Origin: Cognataquiflexum nitidum
GTDB lineage: Bacteria; Bacteroidota; Bacteroidia; Cytophagales; Cyclobacteriaceae
NCBI RefSeq assembly: GCF_022538055.1
Contig: NZ_JAKZAM010000034.1
Span: 1 to 59,793, forward strand
Reading direction: 5' to 3'
Length of the DNA: 59,793 nt
Of this stretch, positions 1 to 9,193 are shown in pieces. The translations under genes were made by a program, and so were the position numbers. Below the pieces are notes generated by a model. It did not search any database and was not told the origin of the DNA. It saw only the letters and a list, made by a program, of their open reading frames with translations. Position 1 is the first letter of the stretch. Each line of letters begins with the position of its first letter.

Positions 1-195
1 CGACACCTTGATCAAAAAGTCAGAAAATGTCCTCCAAAACCTCACTCATATAGCTAAATTACAACCTGAGTAGTTACAAAAATTTTAATATCGGTTAATT
101 TCTCTTTGAATATGAAACCTGTAAATAAAATACACTATTCATTTAAAATTGCCAACTGTGTTCTGCTCACTGATTACTGCCCACTGAACACTATA

Positions 196-1080
196 TCACT
201 GAACTCCAACCACCCTCCAAACCTCACTCTCCTCATACCTTGGTGTTCCTCCTTTTTTGGTAGCTACAAAAGCGCCCATGGCACAGGCAAAATCGAGAAT
301 GTCGTTGGGTGATTTTCCCTGCAGGTAGGTTTTGACAAATCCCGCAAGAAAAGCATCTCCCGAACCAACAGTATCTTCTACTTTGACCTTGTAGCCGGGA
401 TGTCTGAAAACTTCCCCGTTTTGGTAAACCATAGCTCCCTTGGATCCTAAGGTCACACATACCATTTTGATAGGGAAGTGGGTTGTAAGGAGTTTACAGC
501 AACTCTCTACATCTGAAGGCACGCTAAAATAATCAGAAACAATCTCCAATTCGTCTTCATTGATCTTTAGGATGTCTGTAAATCCGAGCATGAGCTCGAT
601 CTTTTCAAAATCAAAAAACGGAGCACGGAGGTTGATATCAAAAATTTTCAAAGTTGGCAAATGAAGGAGTTGGTACAAAGTCTCCCAACTCACGGTGTTG
701 CGGACAGCCAAACTCCCAAAGATAAAAGCATCGGCATCTTTTACGGCGTTTTTGTTTGCCTCAGACAAACTTATAAAATCCCAAGCAGCAGGCGAAACGA
801 TAGTATATTTGATGTTTTCAGGATCCTCATTATGGACGGTCACAGTTCCGGTATGGTGAACGGGGTCTTTTTGCACCAAATCAATTGGAAAATGATAGGA
901 TTTGACAAAATCAAGATACCTTGTTCCATAATCATCTATTCCCAATCGGGAAATCATCTGTACATCAAGTCCAAGTTGATTGAGATGCAGGGCGACATTC
1001 ATGGGTGCTCCTCCGGGGATTTCGTGCTCAGGAAAGCAATCCCAAAGCATCTCTCCATAACATATGACTTTCTTAGGCAT
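196..1080 (-). CDS. PfkB-family sugar kinase (fructokinase-like)
   Basis: Likely phosphorylates a sugar, probably fructose, with ATP in the cytoplasm. The 294-residue length fits the ribokinase/PfkB family. The N-terminal GGAPMNVA motif binds sugar, and DINLR (148-152) and KINEDE (172-177) are family landmarks. The C-terminal signature DTVGSGDAFLAGF (236-248) supplies the anion hole and the catalytic Asp242. The start lies 8 bp inside the upstream sugar-transporter gene on the same strand, so the two are probably translationally coupled and act on one substrate: import, then phosphorylation. The exact sugar cannot be fixed from sequence; fructose is an inference from closest-looking relatives. 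Confidence 0.9.
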   Translation of the reverse strand: MPKKVICYGEMLWDCFPEHEIPGGAPMNVALHLNQLGLDVQMISRLGIDDYGTRYLDFVKSYHFPIDLVQKDPVHHTGTVTVHNEDPENIKYTIVSPAAWDFISLSEANKNAVKDADAFIFGSLAVRNTVSWETLYQLLHLPTLKIFDINLRAPFFDFEKIELMLGFTDILKINEDELEIVSDYFSVPSDVESCCKLLTTHFPIKMVCVTLGSKGAMVYQNGEVFRHPGYKVKVEDTVGSGDAFLAGFVKTYLQGKSPNDILDFACAMGAFVATKKGGTPRYEESEVWRVVGVQ

Positions 1081-2416
1081 GGCTTTTTTGTAGTTCTTTT
1101 TGAATTTCTTCCAAGGATTTTCCTTTGGTTTCGGGCATTCTGAAGATTACCCAGAGTAATTGTAATACCATCATCAGGGCAAAGAAGGCAAAGATATTTC
1201 CTGCCCCGTAGGTATTTGCAAAGTAGGGGAAAATATTGGCTACGACAGCCGCCAATATCCAATGGGTAAATGAACCCAATGACTGACCAAAAGCACGGAG
1301 CTCATTGGGGAAGATTTCTGCAATAAATACCCATATCACCGAGCCTTGCCCGATAGCATGTGATGCAATAAAACCGAATACGAAATAAGGAAGAAGCTGT
1401 GGGGGTACAAAACCTCCAAAATAGCTGTAAGCCATCAGGGAAAGTGAGATGATATAGCCCACTGAGCCGATATACATGAGCATTTTTCTCCCGATTCTGT
1501 CAATAAGATAAAGGCCAAGCATGGTAGCCACTAGGTTGATCACACCGATCCCAATAGTCGAAAACAGCGCATCTTCTGTTGATATCCCGGCGGATTCAAA
1601 AACCCTTGGCGCAAAATAGATGATGGCATTGATCCCCGACATCTGATTGAAAAATGCCATTAAGAAGGCAAAGAAGGAGATTTTCCTAAACTTCGGATTG
1701 AAAAGGGCAGAGACTGAGATTTTCCCTTTGATTTCTTTACTCTCAGCAATGGCGAGCTTCATGGCCTCATCTACACCCTCAGGGTCTGTTTTGGTGAGTA
1801 TTTCCCTTGCCTGGTCATAATCATGCTTTTTGGCGATCAGCCAACGCGGGCTTTTGGGGACTTTGAGGATCAAAACACTGTAAATCAAAGCTGGTATTGC
1901 TTCCACACCTAGCATCCATCTCCATGCTTCGTTGAGATTGGCAGTCCCGATCAGGTAATTTGAAAAATAAGCCATAAGGATTCCGAAGACAATGTTGAAT
2001 TGGTACAAAGCAACCAATTGTCCTCTTCTCTTGGCAGGGGCTATTTCTGAAATATACATGGGCGCGACCACCGATGAGGCTCCAACACCCAATCCTCCAA
2101 GAAACCTATAAAACATAAATGTGTTGACGTCGTTTGCCAATGCCGAACCCACAGCCGAGACTAAATAGAAAACACCAATCCAAATAAGTGAATTTTTCCT
2201 GCCAAATTTATCAGCAGGTATCCCCCCAAACAATGCACCAAATACTGTCCCATACAATGCCACAGCTACGGCCATGCCATGACTCCAATCATCCAGGTCC
2301 CAAAGTTTTTGGATATCCCGTTCTGCACCTGAAATCACAGCGGTATCAAATCCAAATAAGAATCCACCCAATGCTGCGGTGATGGATAAGAACAAAACGT
2401 AGTTTTTGCTTTGCAT
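1073..2416 (-). CDS. Sugar porter, MFS superfamily
   Basis: A twelve-helix proton-coupled or facilitative sugar transporter of the inner membrane. At 447 residues it is normal for the sugar porter family (XylE/GLUT relatives). Diagnostic motifs are the N-terminal GGFLFGFDTAVISG, the loop motif with GRK in ADKFGRKNSL, VPKSPRWL after helix 6, DRIGRK in the second half, and the C-terminal PETKGKSLEEI. It is the first gene of a two-gene operon with the PfkB kinase, which overlaps its 3' end by 8 bp. An inverted repeat sits just upstream of the start and may be a regulatory site. Substrate unknown. Confidence 0.92.
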   Translation of the reverse strand: MQSKNYVLFLSITAALGGFLFGFDTAVISGAERDIQKLWDLDDWSHGMAVAVALYGTVFGALFGGIPADKFGRKNSLIWIGVFYLVSAVGSALANDVNTFMFYRFLGGLGVGASSVVAPMYISEIAPAKRRGQLVALYQFNIVFGILMAYFSNYLIGTANLNEAWRWMLGVEAIPALIYSVLILKVPKSPRWLIAKKHDYDQAREILTKTDPEGVDEAMKLAIAESKEIKGKISVSALFNPKFRKISFFAFLMAFFNQMSGINAIIYFAPRVFESAGISTEDALFSTIGIGVINLVATMLGLYLIDRIGRKMLMYIGSVGYIISLSLMAYSYFGGFVPPQLLPYFVFGFIASHAIGQGSVIWVFIAEIFPNELRAFGQSLGSFTHWILAAVVANIFPYFANTYGAGNIFAFFALMMVLQLLWVIFRMPETKGKSLEEIQKELQKSHA

Positions 2417-2423
2417 AAATAGG

Positions 2424-2445
2424 TTTTAGAGTTAGGCGTCTAAAA
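2424..2445. promoter_or_regulatory. Inverted repeat before the sugar transporter
   Basis: TTTTAGA and TCTAAAA are perfect 7-base arms separated by 8 bases, 8 bp upstream of the transporter start codon. It could be an operator for a sugar-responsive regulator or a leader hairpin. No regulator gene lies next to it, so the role is a guess. Confidence 0.25.
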
Positions 2446-2567
2446 CTAAACAGAAGATCGGAATTTTAAAATTTTGGATATGTTTTGATAGTGATTCAGG
2501 TATCATTCAGAAGAGTTTTCTCTCAAAAAATTTCCCTATCCCTTAAAAGATCTAGTTTTGGCTAAAT

Positions 2568-3029
2568 TCAATTTTTTGGTTTTTGGAGTTTAGTATGGAT
2601 TTCGGGAATCATCATCATAGCCGCTGATCCATACCATTCTTTGAGCTCCATCCTGAGAACCCCTGCCATAATCGCGGGGTCGGTGTTGGTAAGTTGAGCT
2701 GCTTCTTCCTTGGTCTCCACGTCAAAAATAAAAATTCCCCTTAATGACTCCTTCCCGAAAAATGGACCAGCTAGTATCAGTTTACCCATTTCTGACAGTT
2801 TGGTAATGTTTGCCATGTGGCCTTTTTGGATTTCAGCCCTTTCTTCTGTGGTGTATTCAGCGACGCTGTCACCTGAATAAAGGAAAGCCATGACGTATTT
2901 TTTCATGCCAAGGTCATCTGCTTTTAGTTTTTCGGCAAGTTCTGCATCATAATTTCCGTTTTGGGCTTTCAATTCTGAATGAATAACAGAAATGGAGAGA
3001 ATGAGAAGATAGAGGATAGATTTTTTCAT
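2568..3029 (-). CDS. Secreted YCII-related protein
   Basis: A 153-residue protein with an N-terminal signal peptide (residues 1-22, ending around LKAQ) followed by a YCII-like alpha-beta fold. Family-like features are KYVMAFLYSGD, the HMANITKLSEMGKLILAGPF stretch and GIFIFDVETKEEAAQLTNTDPA. YCII relatives form ferredoxin-like dimers whose function is mostly unknown, and the secreted form is common in Bacteroidota. It lies 12 bp downstream of the DUF389 gene on the same strand, so co-transcription is likely. No catalytic role can be assigned. Confidence 0.8.
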   Translation of the reverse strand: MKKSILYLLILSISVIHSELKAQNGNYDAELAEKLKADDLGMKKYVMAFLYSGDSVAEYTTEERAEIQKGHMANITKLSEMGKLILAGPFFGKESLRGIFIFDVETKEEAAQLTNTDPAIMAGVLRMELKEWYGSAAMMMIPEIHTKLQKPKN

Positions 3030-3041
3030 GGCTGAAAATCT

Positions 3042-4418
3042 TTATTGAAAGATAAGGGAAATGGTATCTGCTTTGGTTCTTAATTTTAGCCAACTCCGAA
3101 ATCTGTCTTTTTCTTGATTTGAGGGGGATTTATTGAATTTGGCTATTGCCAAAAGCAAGGTATCCTGCCTGTTTTCTCTAAGATTGGCTATGATAGACCT
3201 GTTAAGTGTAAAATGATCCAGGTTTGCATAATGTATTTTTGCCTCTTTGGCGATGTCGGTTACCTGCCTGCTGCTAAAGCTATATTCATTCAATTCTCTT
3301 TCCAATAGCGCGATTCTCAAATCTTTATCTTTTATCAGAGCTTCGTTTCTTTCATAGAGGTCTTTGAGGATATCAGAACGGAGAATATTGATGTCCATTC
3401 CTTGATCCCCACTTTGTCTCACTTTCAGATAAGTTTTGTCCAATTTGAAAGCAACAAGTTTTTTTTCGATTTGAGCAATTTCGTTTTCTCCAATTCTGTC
3501 TCCGATCAATGAAATCTCAATCAAACTGCTGTCAGGATTGTATTTATAATTTCTTGAAATCACTTGTGTTCCAGTAAAGTCAAATTCTGTGTTGACAAAT
3601 TCTGTTGCCGATTTTTGCCAAAATGTTCTCTTTACAATATTGTATGCTAGATAAACACTTGGAATAATGGTCAGTAAGGTAAAAATTGAAATGTAGGTAC
3701 GTACGGTCTTCTCTCTCTTTGAATCAATAAATTCCTTTTTTGGAAATTTCATAAACCTTACGATCAGATAAGTGGAAAGGCTGATAAAAACCGAATTGAT
3801 AAAAAAGAGGTAAAATGCACCAAGGAAGTAATAGATGTTGCCGGTAGCTAAACCATACCCGGCTGTACAGAGTGGGGGCATCAACGCTGTCGCTATGGCT
3901 ACTCCGGGAATGGCATTGCTTTTCTCTTTTCTAGAACCGGCCACTATACCCGCTAAGCCTCCAAACAAAGCAATCAAAACATCCCATATAGAAGGTTCTG
4001 TCCTTGCGAGTAGTTCAGATTGGGCATCATTGAGAGGAGTAAATGAAAAGTAAACAGTGGAAGTAATGATACTGATGGCTACAGCAATTCCAAGATTTTT
4101 CATTGATTTTTTGAGCAGGTCAAAATCATTGATTCCGGCAGCAAGGCCAATGCCCATGATGGGTCCCATTAGAGGAGATATCAACATAGCACCGATGATG
4201 ACAGCTGTAGAGTTTACATTTAGTCCTATCGATGCCACCAATATTGCAAAGATCAGAATCCAGAGATTGGCACCCTTGAACTCTACATTCTTGCCGATAT
4301 AGTCGATGGTTTCGAGCTCATCTTCCTTACCTTCATGAAGGTCAAACCGGTCTTTGAAAAAAATTAAAAGCGAAAAAAACCTATTCCTGTTTCGGGAAGG
4401 TTTAGGAGTTTCTTCCAT
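3042..4418 (-). CDS. DUF389 multi-pass membrane protein
   Basis: A 458-residue protein with a short charged cytoplasmic N-terminus and a hydrophobic core of about six helices (roughly residues 50-265). The core includes the conserved NSTAVIIGAMLISPLMGPI segment and AIATALMPPLCTAGYGLATG, both typical of DUF389. A charged, coiled-coil-leaning C-terminal tail (about 290-458) follows. The biochemical function of DUF389 is not established. It is the first gene of a pair with the YCII-like gene. The 420-bp region upstream also serves the divergent receiver-domain gene. Confidence 0.85.
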   Translation of the reverse strand: MEETPKPSRNRNRFFSLLIFFKDRFDLHEGKEDELETIDYIGKNVEFKGANLWILIFAILVASIGLNVNSTAVIIGAMLISPLMGPIMGIGLAAGINDFDLLKKSMKNLGIAVAISIITSTVYFSFTPLNDAQSELLARTEPSIWDVLIALFGGLAGIVAGSRKEKSNAIPGVAIATALMPPLCTAGYGLATGNIYYFLGAFYLFFINSVFISLSTYLIVRFMKFPKKEFIDSKREKTVRTYISIFTLLTIIPSVYLAYNIVKRTFWQKSATEFVNTEFDFTGTQVISRNYKYNPDSSLIEISLIGDRIGENEIAQIEKKLVAFKLDKTYLKVRQSGDQGMDINILRSDILKDLYERNEALIKDKDLRIALLERELNEYSFSSRQVTDIAKEAKIHYANLDHFTLNRSIIANLRENRQDTLLLAIAKFNKSPSNQEKDRFRSWLKLRTKADTISLIFQ

Positions 4419-4841
4419 ATAAAGAGAGTTGATTTATCTAGCAATCTAAGAAATAAACTTAGGAAAAATTGATTTAATTCTTTGCAAAAAAATTATAATT
4501 CAATATTTGTTGCTAAAAAAAAGCAATTGAAATGATCTAAAATAATGTAGTGGGGGATAGCGTAATTAATCAAAATCATAAGATTATATGAGTGATCTTA
4601 AATACCTCATTTTAAGGTAAATAAATCAACTTTAGATTTATCTAAATTTGGCAAAGCTAAAAAAATTAGTCTTGGCTAAATATTCAATTTATCAAAAACT
4701 TTCCCTGACGAGTAGATTAAGTTGTTATATTTGTGGGTAACCCTAATCCTTTATCAACCCTATCAAAATTTATAAGATTTAGATGGTTGGGTCAATGGGT
4801 TTGTAATGGTTACAGCTTGTTAAGTTTAATCTTTTTACCAA
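4419..4841. other. AT-rich intergenic region between divergent genes
   Basis: About 420 bp without a credible ORF. Two sequences match the Bacteroidota -7 consensus TAnnTTTG on the plus strand: TAAATTTG (4643-4650), directly after a TTTAGA/TCTAAA inverted repeat (4631-4646), and TATATTTG (4726-4733), which could drive the response-regulator gene with a leader of about 110 nt. Neither has a convincing -33 element, so both are tentative. Confidence 0.35.
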
Positions 4842-5210
4842 ATGATGAAGCCAATCAGCAAATTGATTTTTGTGGATGATGATAAAATCCAACACATGAT
4901 CAACCGCAAAAATATTCTTAGAATCAATCCTGAAATAGACCTTCTGTTTTTTGAAAATCCATATGAGGCACTTGGATGGCTTAAGGAAAATGATACTGAC
5001 CTTCTGATATTGGATGTCAATATGCCTGAGATGCAGGGATGGGATTTTCTTGATGAGTTGAATAGAATGAATAAAATGGTCAAAGTCAAAATGCTCACCT
5101 CTTCTATGGATCCGATGGATGTAGAAAAAAGCCAGGGATATCCACAAGTTTCAGGTTTTTTGGTTAAACCCTTGAGCAACGAAGTATTAACCGAAATATT
5201 GGGAACATAA
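4842..5210 (+). CDS. Stand-alone response regulator receiver domain
   Basis: A CheY-like single-domain protein of 122 residues with no output domain. The acidic pocket (Asp12-Asp14), the phospho-acceptor Asp58 in LDVNMPEMQG, Thr86 in MLTSS and Lys109 in FLVKPL are all in place, so it should be phosphorylatable. No histidine kinase is adjacent, so the partner is encoded elsewhere. It lies 53 bp upstream of the mlaE-like gene on the same strand and may be co-transcribed with it, but nothing links it to lipid transport beyond position. The start could also be the second Met codon. Confidence 0.88.
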   Translation: MMKPISKLIFVDDDKIQHMINRKNILRINPEIDLLFFENPYEALGWLKENDTDLLILDVNMPEMQGWDFLDELNRMNKMVKVKMLTSSMDPMDVEKSQGYPQVSGFLVKPLSNEVLTEILGT

Positions 5211-5263
5211 TCTTTAGATCCAATCGGATTTGTTTAGATTAGTGAAATGAATTTTAGCTATTT

Positions 5264-6061
5264 ATGTCAAAAATCAAAAAGGTAGATAAACCTGTTTTAT
5301 CCAAAAATCTGGATGAGTTTTTTACCGGCATGGCAAAGGCCTTTGCATTCGTCAAGAGGTTTTTTAAAGAAGTATGGTTTCCGCCTTATGAGTTTAAGGA
5401 AGTTTTGAGACAATGTTACGAAATAGGATATAGGTCTCTTCCCTTGATATCACTTACCGGCTTTATTATCGGCATAGTGTTTACCAACCAATCGCGCCCC
5501 TCTTTGGCAGAATTTGGTGCGACTTCTTGGTTGCCCTCTTTGATTTCTATTGCTGTTGTGAGGGCTTTGGGTCCATTGGTCACAGCATTGATAGCCTCCG
5601 GAAAAGTGGGTTCAAGCATCGGGGCTGAAATCGGATCTATGAATGTGACCGAGCAGATAGATGCTATGGAAGTTTCTGCGATCAATCCATTTAAATATCT
5701 AGTAATCACCAGAACTTTGGCAGCTACATTTATGATCCCGGTTTTGGTGATGTATACAGACTTTGTCGCATTGATGGGTTCGTATGCAAGTGTCAATGCG
5801 AACGAATTGGTGAGTTTGTCAACCTTCTTTGTTCAGGTGTTTGAGGCAGTTTCCTTTCTCGATATATTCTCATCGGTAATTAAATCTCTGGTTTTTGGTT
5901 TTACCATTGGCATAGTAGGTTGCTATAAGGGCTATAATTCCTCCAGAGGCACAGAGGGAGTTGGGCAAGCCGCCAATGCAGCAGTGGTAATGTCTATGTT
6001 CCTGATCTTTGTGGAGGAGCTTTTGATCATGCAAATTGTAAATGCCATCCGATATGCTTAA
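5264..6061 (+). CDS. mlaE: MlaE-family ABC transporter permease
   Basis: Inner-membrane permease of an Mla-type phospholipid transporter, 265 residues. It has the MlaE features: an amphipathic N-terminus, GFIIGIVFTNQSRPSLAEFG, the conserved LVTALIASGKVGSSIGAEIG segment and MNVTEQIDAMEVSAINPFKYL. Its 3' end overlaps the ATPase gene, and the MCE-domain gene follows, giving the canonical E-F-D order. In other bacteria this complex moves phospholipids between inner and outer membranes. No mlaB or mlaC homologue is visible here, as is usual for Bacteroidota. Confidence 0.9.
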   Translation: MSKIKKVDKPVLSKNLDEFFTGMAKAFAFVKRFFKEVWFPPYEFKEVLRQCYEIGYRSLPLISLTGFIIGIVFTNQSRPSLAEFGATSWLPSLISIAVVRALGPLVTALIASGKVGSSIGAEIGSMNVTEQIDAMEVSAINPFKYLVITRTLAATFMIPVLVMYTDFVALMGSYASVNANELVSLSTFFVQVFEAVSFLDIFSSVIKSLVFGFTIGIVGCYKGYNSSRGTEGVGQAANAAVVMSMFLIFVEELLIMQIVNAIRYA

Positions 6062-6812
6062 CGAACAGGAAAAAGTCGTAGAGATCAGGGGCTTGATCAA
6101 ATCTTTTGGGGAAAACCATGTTCTCAGAAATGTGGATTTGGACCTTTACAAAGGTGAAAATCTCGTCGTGCTAGGTAAATCAGGGAGCGGCAAGTCTGTT
6201 CTCATCAAGATAATGGTAGGTTTACTCAAGCAGGACGAAGGCTCGGTCAAAATTTTTGGTATAGACACCCTAAAGCTTAATCTGAAGGAATTGAATAAGC
6301 TTCGCCTGAGGATAGGGTTTTCATTTCAGGCATCCGCTTTGTATGATAGTATGACGGTAAGGGAGAATCTGGAGTTCCCTTTGGTCAGAAATGTCAAAAA
6401 CTTGACTAGGAAAGAAATTGATTTTAAAGTAGAGGAATTGCTTGAAGCCGTGGCCTTGCCCAATACCATCAATCAGATGCCTTCAGAGCTTTCAGGAGGA
6501 CAAAAGAAAAGAATCGGCATCGCAAGAACACTTATACTCAATCCGGAAATCATGCTTTATGATGAGCCTACAGCAGGCTTGGACCCGGTGACCTGTATAG
6601 AAATCAATAACCTTATCAATGAAGTAAGGGAAAGGTATAAAACCTCCTCGATTGTCATTACACATGACCTTACCTGCGCCAAACAGACAGGGGACAGAAT
6701 GGCCGTCTTGATAAAGGGGCAATTTAAAGCTGTCGGAACTTTTGAGAAAGTTTTTGAGGAAGCTACTGACAAACAAGTAAAATCATTTTACGACTATAAT
6801 TTTATCAGATAA
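6054..6812 (+). CDS. mlaF: MlaF-like ABC transporter ATPase
   Basis: Cytoplasmic ATPase powering the Mla complex. Walker A is GKSGSGKS, the Q-loop lies in GFSFQASALYDSMTV, the ABC signature is LSGGQKKRIGIAR, and Walker B is MLYDEPTAGLDP, followed by the H-loop in VITHDLTCA. I chose the ATG that overlaps the mlaE stop by 8 bp; an in-frame ATG 12 bp earlier is also possible. The stop codon overlaps the next start by one base, indicating translational coupling through the operon. Confidence 0.92.
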   Translation: MLNEQEKVVEIRGLIKSFGENHVLRNVDLDLYKGENLVVLGKSGSGKSVLIKIMVGLLKQDEGSVKIFGIDTLKLNLKELNKLRLRIGFSFQASALYDSMTVRENLEFPLVRNVKNLTRKEIDFKVEELLEAVALPNTINQMPSELSGGQKKRIGIARTLILNPEIMLYDEPTAGLDPVTCIEINNLINEVRERYKTSSIVITHDLTCAKQTGDRMAVLIKGQFKAVGTFEKVFEEATDKQVKSFYDYNFIR

Positions 6813-7795
6813 TGAGAAATGACAATAAAAAATCCGTGATCGTTGGTGTTTTTGTACTGATCGGGATTATCATCTTTATAGCGGCGGTCCTTACCATGGG
6901 GGGACAGCAAAAGAAATTTGTAAAAAGCATAAAACTCAATGCTGTTTTTGACGATATCGGAGGATTACAAACAGGTAACAATGTCTGGTTTTCCGGTGTC
7001 AAAATCGGAACTGTACGAAAAATAAATTTCTATGGGGAATCCCAGGTTGAAATCGTCATGAGTGTAGAGGAAAAGGTCAAAGACTATATCCGCAAAGACT
7101 CCAAAGCCACGATTGGTTCTGATGGTCTCATCGGAAACAAAATCATTGTTATCTATGGCGGAACTACTAATGCGCCAGCTGTGGAGGATGGGGATAGGCT
7201 TACGGCCGAAATGCCTCTTGATACGGATAAAATGATGGAAACACTTCAGGAAAACAACAAAAACCTCGTTACCATCACCGAAAACCTTAAAGTGCTCACC
7301 ACCAAAATCGCCGAGGGAAAAGGCATTGTAGGAGCTGTTATGACGGACAGTTTGATCGCGGAGAACTTTAAAAATACTCTTTCAAACTTAGAAGCAGCTA
7401 CTGCCAAAAGCAACAAAATGATGGGCGATCTTGGTCAGTTTTCTTCAAATCTCAACCAAAAAGGAACTTTGCTGTATGATATTACCAACGATAAGGAGAC
7501 TTTTGCAAACCTCAAAGCGACAGTCGGTGAGTTGCAGGCTACAGCCCAAAACACAAAAGTCCTGACAGATAACCTGAACAGGGTTTCTGAAAAACTTGAT
7601 GATCAGAACAATGCTGTAGGGATGTTATTGAACGACCCCGAGTTTGCCCAAAATCTAAAAAGCACCATGGTGAATGTTGACAGTTCAACTTTGAATCTGA
7701 ACAGAGGCTTAGAAGCTTTGGAATATACTTGGCCTTTCAGAAGAGGCTTTAAGAAGAAAGCCAAGGCAGATGCTAAAGCTGCAGGAAACAATTAA
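6812..7795 (+). CDS. mlaD: MlaD/MCE-domain lipid-binding protein
   Basis: Membrane-anchored periplasmic substrate-binding component, 327 residues. One N-terminal helix (about residues 8-28) is followed by the MCE domain (about 38-115), with NVWFSGVKIGTVRKI and the SDGLIGNKIIVI stretch. The C-terminal half is a long helical region rich in Asn, Thr and Lys, as in longer MCE proteins. A rho-independent terminator follows within 60 bp, ending the mlaEFD operon. Confidence 0.9.
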   Translation: MRNDNKKSVIVGVFVLIGIIIFIAAVLTMGGQQKKFVKSIKLNAVFDDIGGLQTGNNVWFSGVKIGTVRKINFYGESQVEIVMSVEEKVKDYIRKDSKATIGSDGLIGNKIIVIYGGTTNAPAVEDGDRLTAEMPLDTDKMMETLQENNKNLVTITENLKVLTTKIAEGKGIVGAVMTDSLIAENFKNTLSNLEAATAKSNKMMGDLGQFSSNLNQKGTLLYDITNDKETFANLKATVGELQATAQNTKVLTDNLNRVSEKLDDQNNAVGMLLNDPEFAQNLKSTMVNVDSSTLNLNRGLEALEYTWPFRRGFKKKAKADAKAAGNN

Positions 7796-7817
7796 AGAAA
7801 GAACCAAATATTGAAAT

Positions 7818-7851
7818 AGCCCTTTTGATTCAATTTCGAAAGGGCTTTTTT
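7818..7851 (+). terminator. Terminator of the mlaEFD operon
   Basis: AGCCCTTT and AAAGGGCT form a perfect 8-bp stem (7818-7825, 7839-7846) with a 13-nt loop, followed by a T run. It sits 22 bp after the mlaD stop. Confidence 0.85.
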
Positions 7852-7897
7852 GGCTCTGTATCTAGGCGATGTGGGATTTTGTCAATATGGGTGGAAT

Positions 7898-9163
7898 TCA
7901 GAATTTAAAATTGGAATACATGTCCATCACGGCATGAAGACAATTTGCACTGAATGCCTCAAGTTGAGAGGCTTTGGCGTCGGATAGGAGGAGGTTTTTT
8001 TCCTCTTTCAAAAAGCCGTCCTCTAATATTTTTGCTTCCTTGATGAAGTCGGTTTTTCTGTTTTGATAATCCTCACAAATCCAACCATGGACTTTTTCAG
8101 CTTTCCACCACAACGAATTGTCGGGATTTGCTCCAGGTTGGAGGAAATTTTCCAATGTTTTGGTCCCAATAAAAAAAGGAATGTAAACCGACAAACAGGG
8201 CATGGAGGTACCTGTCATCCAAACTGTAGAAGGTAGGCCTGTACGGATTTCTGACACCATACTGCCTGTCGTACTACTTGGATTGGTCAGTCCTGTGGCA
8301 TGCATACAAAGAGAAGAAGTATTGCATTTTCTGGGACTGAATTGATGCTCAGGGAGGTTGTGTGTTCGGAGGATTTGCATGGCTTTCTCCGCTGTAAAAT
8401 CCCCTTTGCTAACAGAAAGGAGGTTGCTGCTGCAGGCTTGGCGGGTTTTTGATCTCCCCACTTTGGTATAAAGGAAATCAGAGAAATAATCTCTAAAGGA
8501 GAAAGGAGTGCTTTTTGGTTTCAGAGAAAATGGGAAAGTCCGTTTTTCCTCTGCCAAATGTATATTTTCAAAATCCGTTCCGATACCAAGACCATTGGAA
8601 ATGCTTGCAAAACTTTCCACTTTCCGGCTTGCCCAGGATTTACCTGCTGTCTCTAAGATGTAGGCCTTTTTTGGATCAGCGATGATGTAGCTGTTGTGGT
8701 AGAAAAAATCCTTGTTTTTGTAACCGCCACATGCATTTTGACCATAGAGGGACAAAAGGTTAGTGATACAGTTTAGCGCCTCCTCTGCAGTTTCGCTCCG
8801 TTCCAATGCCAACCTCAGCATGTCCATTCCGGTCAACCCGGTGTTTTGTTTTTGGATTTTGACGTTGGTAAATACGGCTTCATTACCGATCACAACCCCA
8901 AATTCATTTATACCCATTTCTGCTCCCCACATTTGAAATGGCTTGGAAAGCAGCACTTCATAGATTTCCTTGACTTGTGGAATCTCAATATATGTGCACT
9001 TTAACGTTTGATTCTGTTCGGACCCTTTTATGTTTTCCCTTTGGGAAATCCTTGGAAAATGTTGTAATGCCTGCGCTTCATCCGGTTCGCGGTCTGAATT
9101 TTTTGCAAAGATCAGGTTTTTGTTTTTGGTAAAGTGGGGAAGGGCAACCAGGGTATCGCACAT
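7898..9163 (-). CDS. C69-family peptidase, secernin-like
   Basis: An Ntn-hydrolase of the C69 dipeptidase/secernin group, 421 residues. It begins MCDTLVA, so removal of Met1 exposes the presumed nucleophile Cys2. This is followed by FAKNSDREPDEAQ, the family hallmark. WGAEMGINEFGVVIGNEAVF and GLTGMDMLRLALERS are further matches. No signal peptide, so cytoplasmic. The last gene of a three-gene minus-strand operon after the amine oxidase and nitrilase-like genes, 30 bp behind the latter. The substrate is unknown: family members include dipeptidases, and secernins lack a well-proven activity. Confidence 0.85.
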   Translation of the reverse strand: MCDTLVALPHFTKNKNLIFAKNSDREPDEAQALQHFPRISQRENIKGSEQNQTLKCTYIEIPQVKEIYEVLLSKPFQMWGAEMGINEFGVVIGNEAVFTNVKIQKQNTGLTGMDMLRLALERSETAEEALNCITNLLSLYGQNACGGYKNKDFFYHNSYIIADPKKAYILETAGKSWASRKVESFASISNGLGIGTDFENIHLAEEKRTFPFSLKPKSTPFSFRDYFSDFLYTKVGRSKTRQACSSNLLSVSKGDFTAEKAMQILRTHNLPEHQFSPRKCNTSSLCMHATGLTNPSSTTGSMVSEIRTGLPSTVWMTGTSMPCLSVYIPFFIGTKTLENFLQPGANPDNSLWWKAEKVHGWICEDYQNRKTDFIKEAKILEDGFLKEEKNLLLSDAKASQLEAFSANCLHAVMDMYSNFKF

Positions 9164-9193
9164 AGTCAGTGATTGGTTAAAGATATGCTAAAG

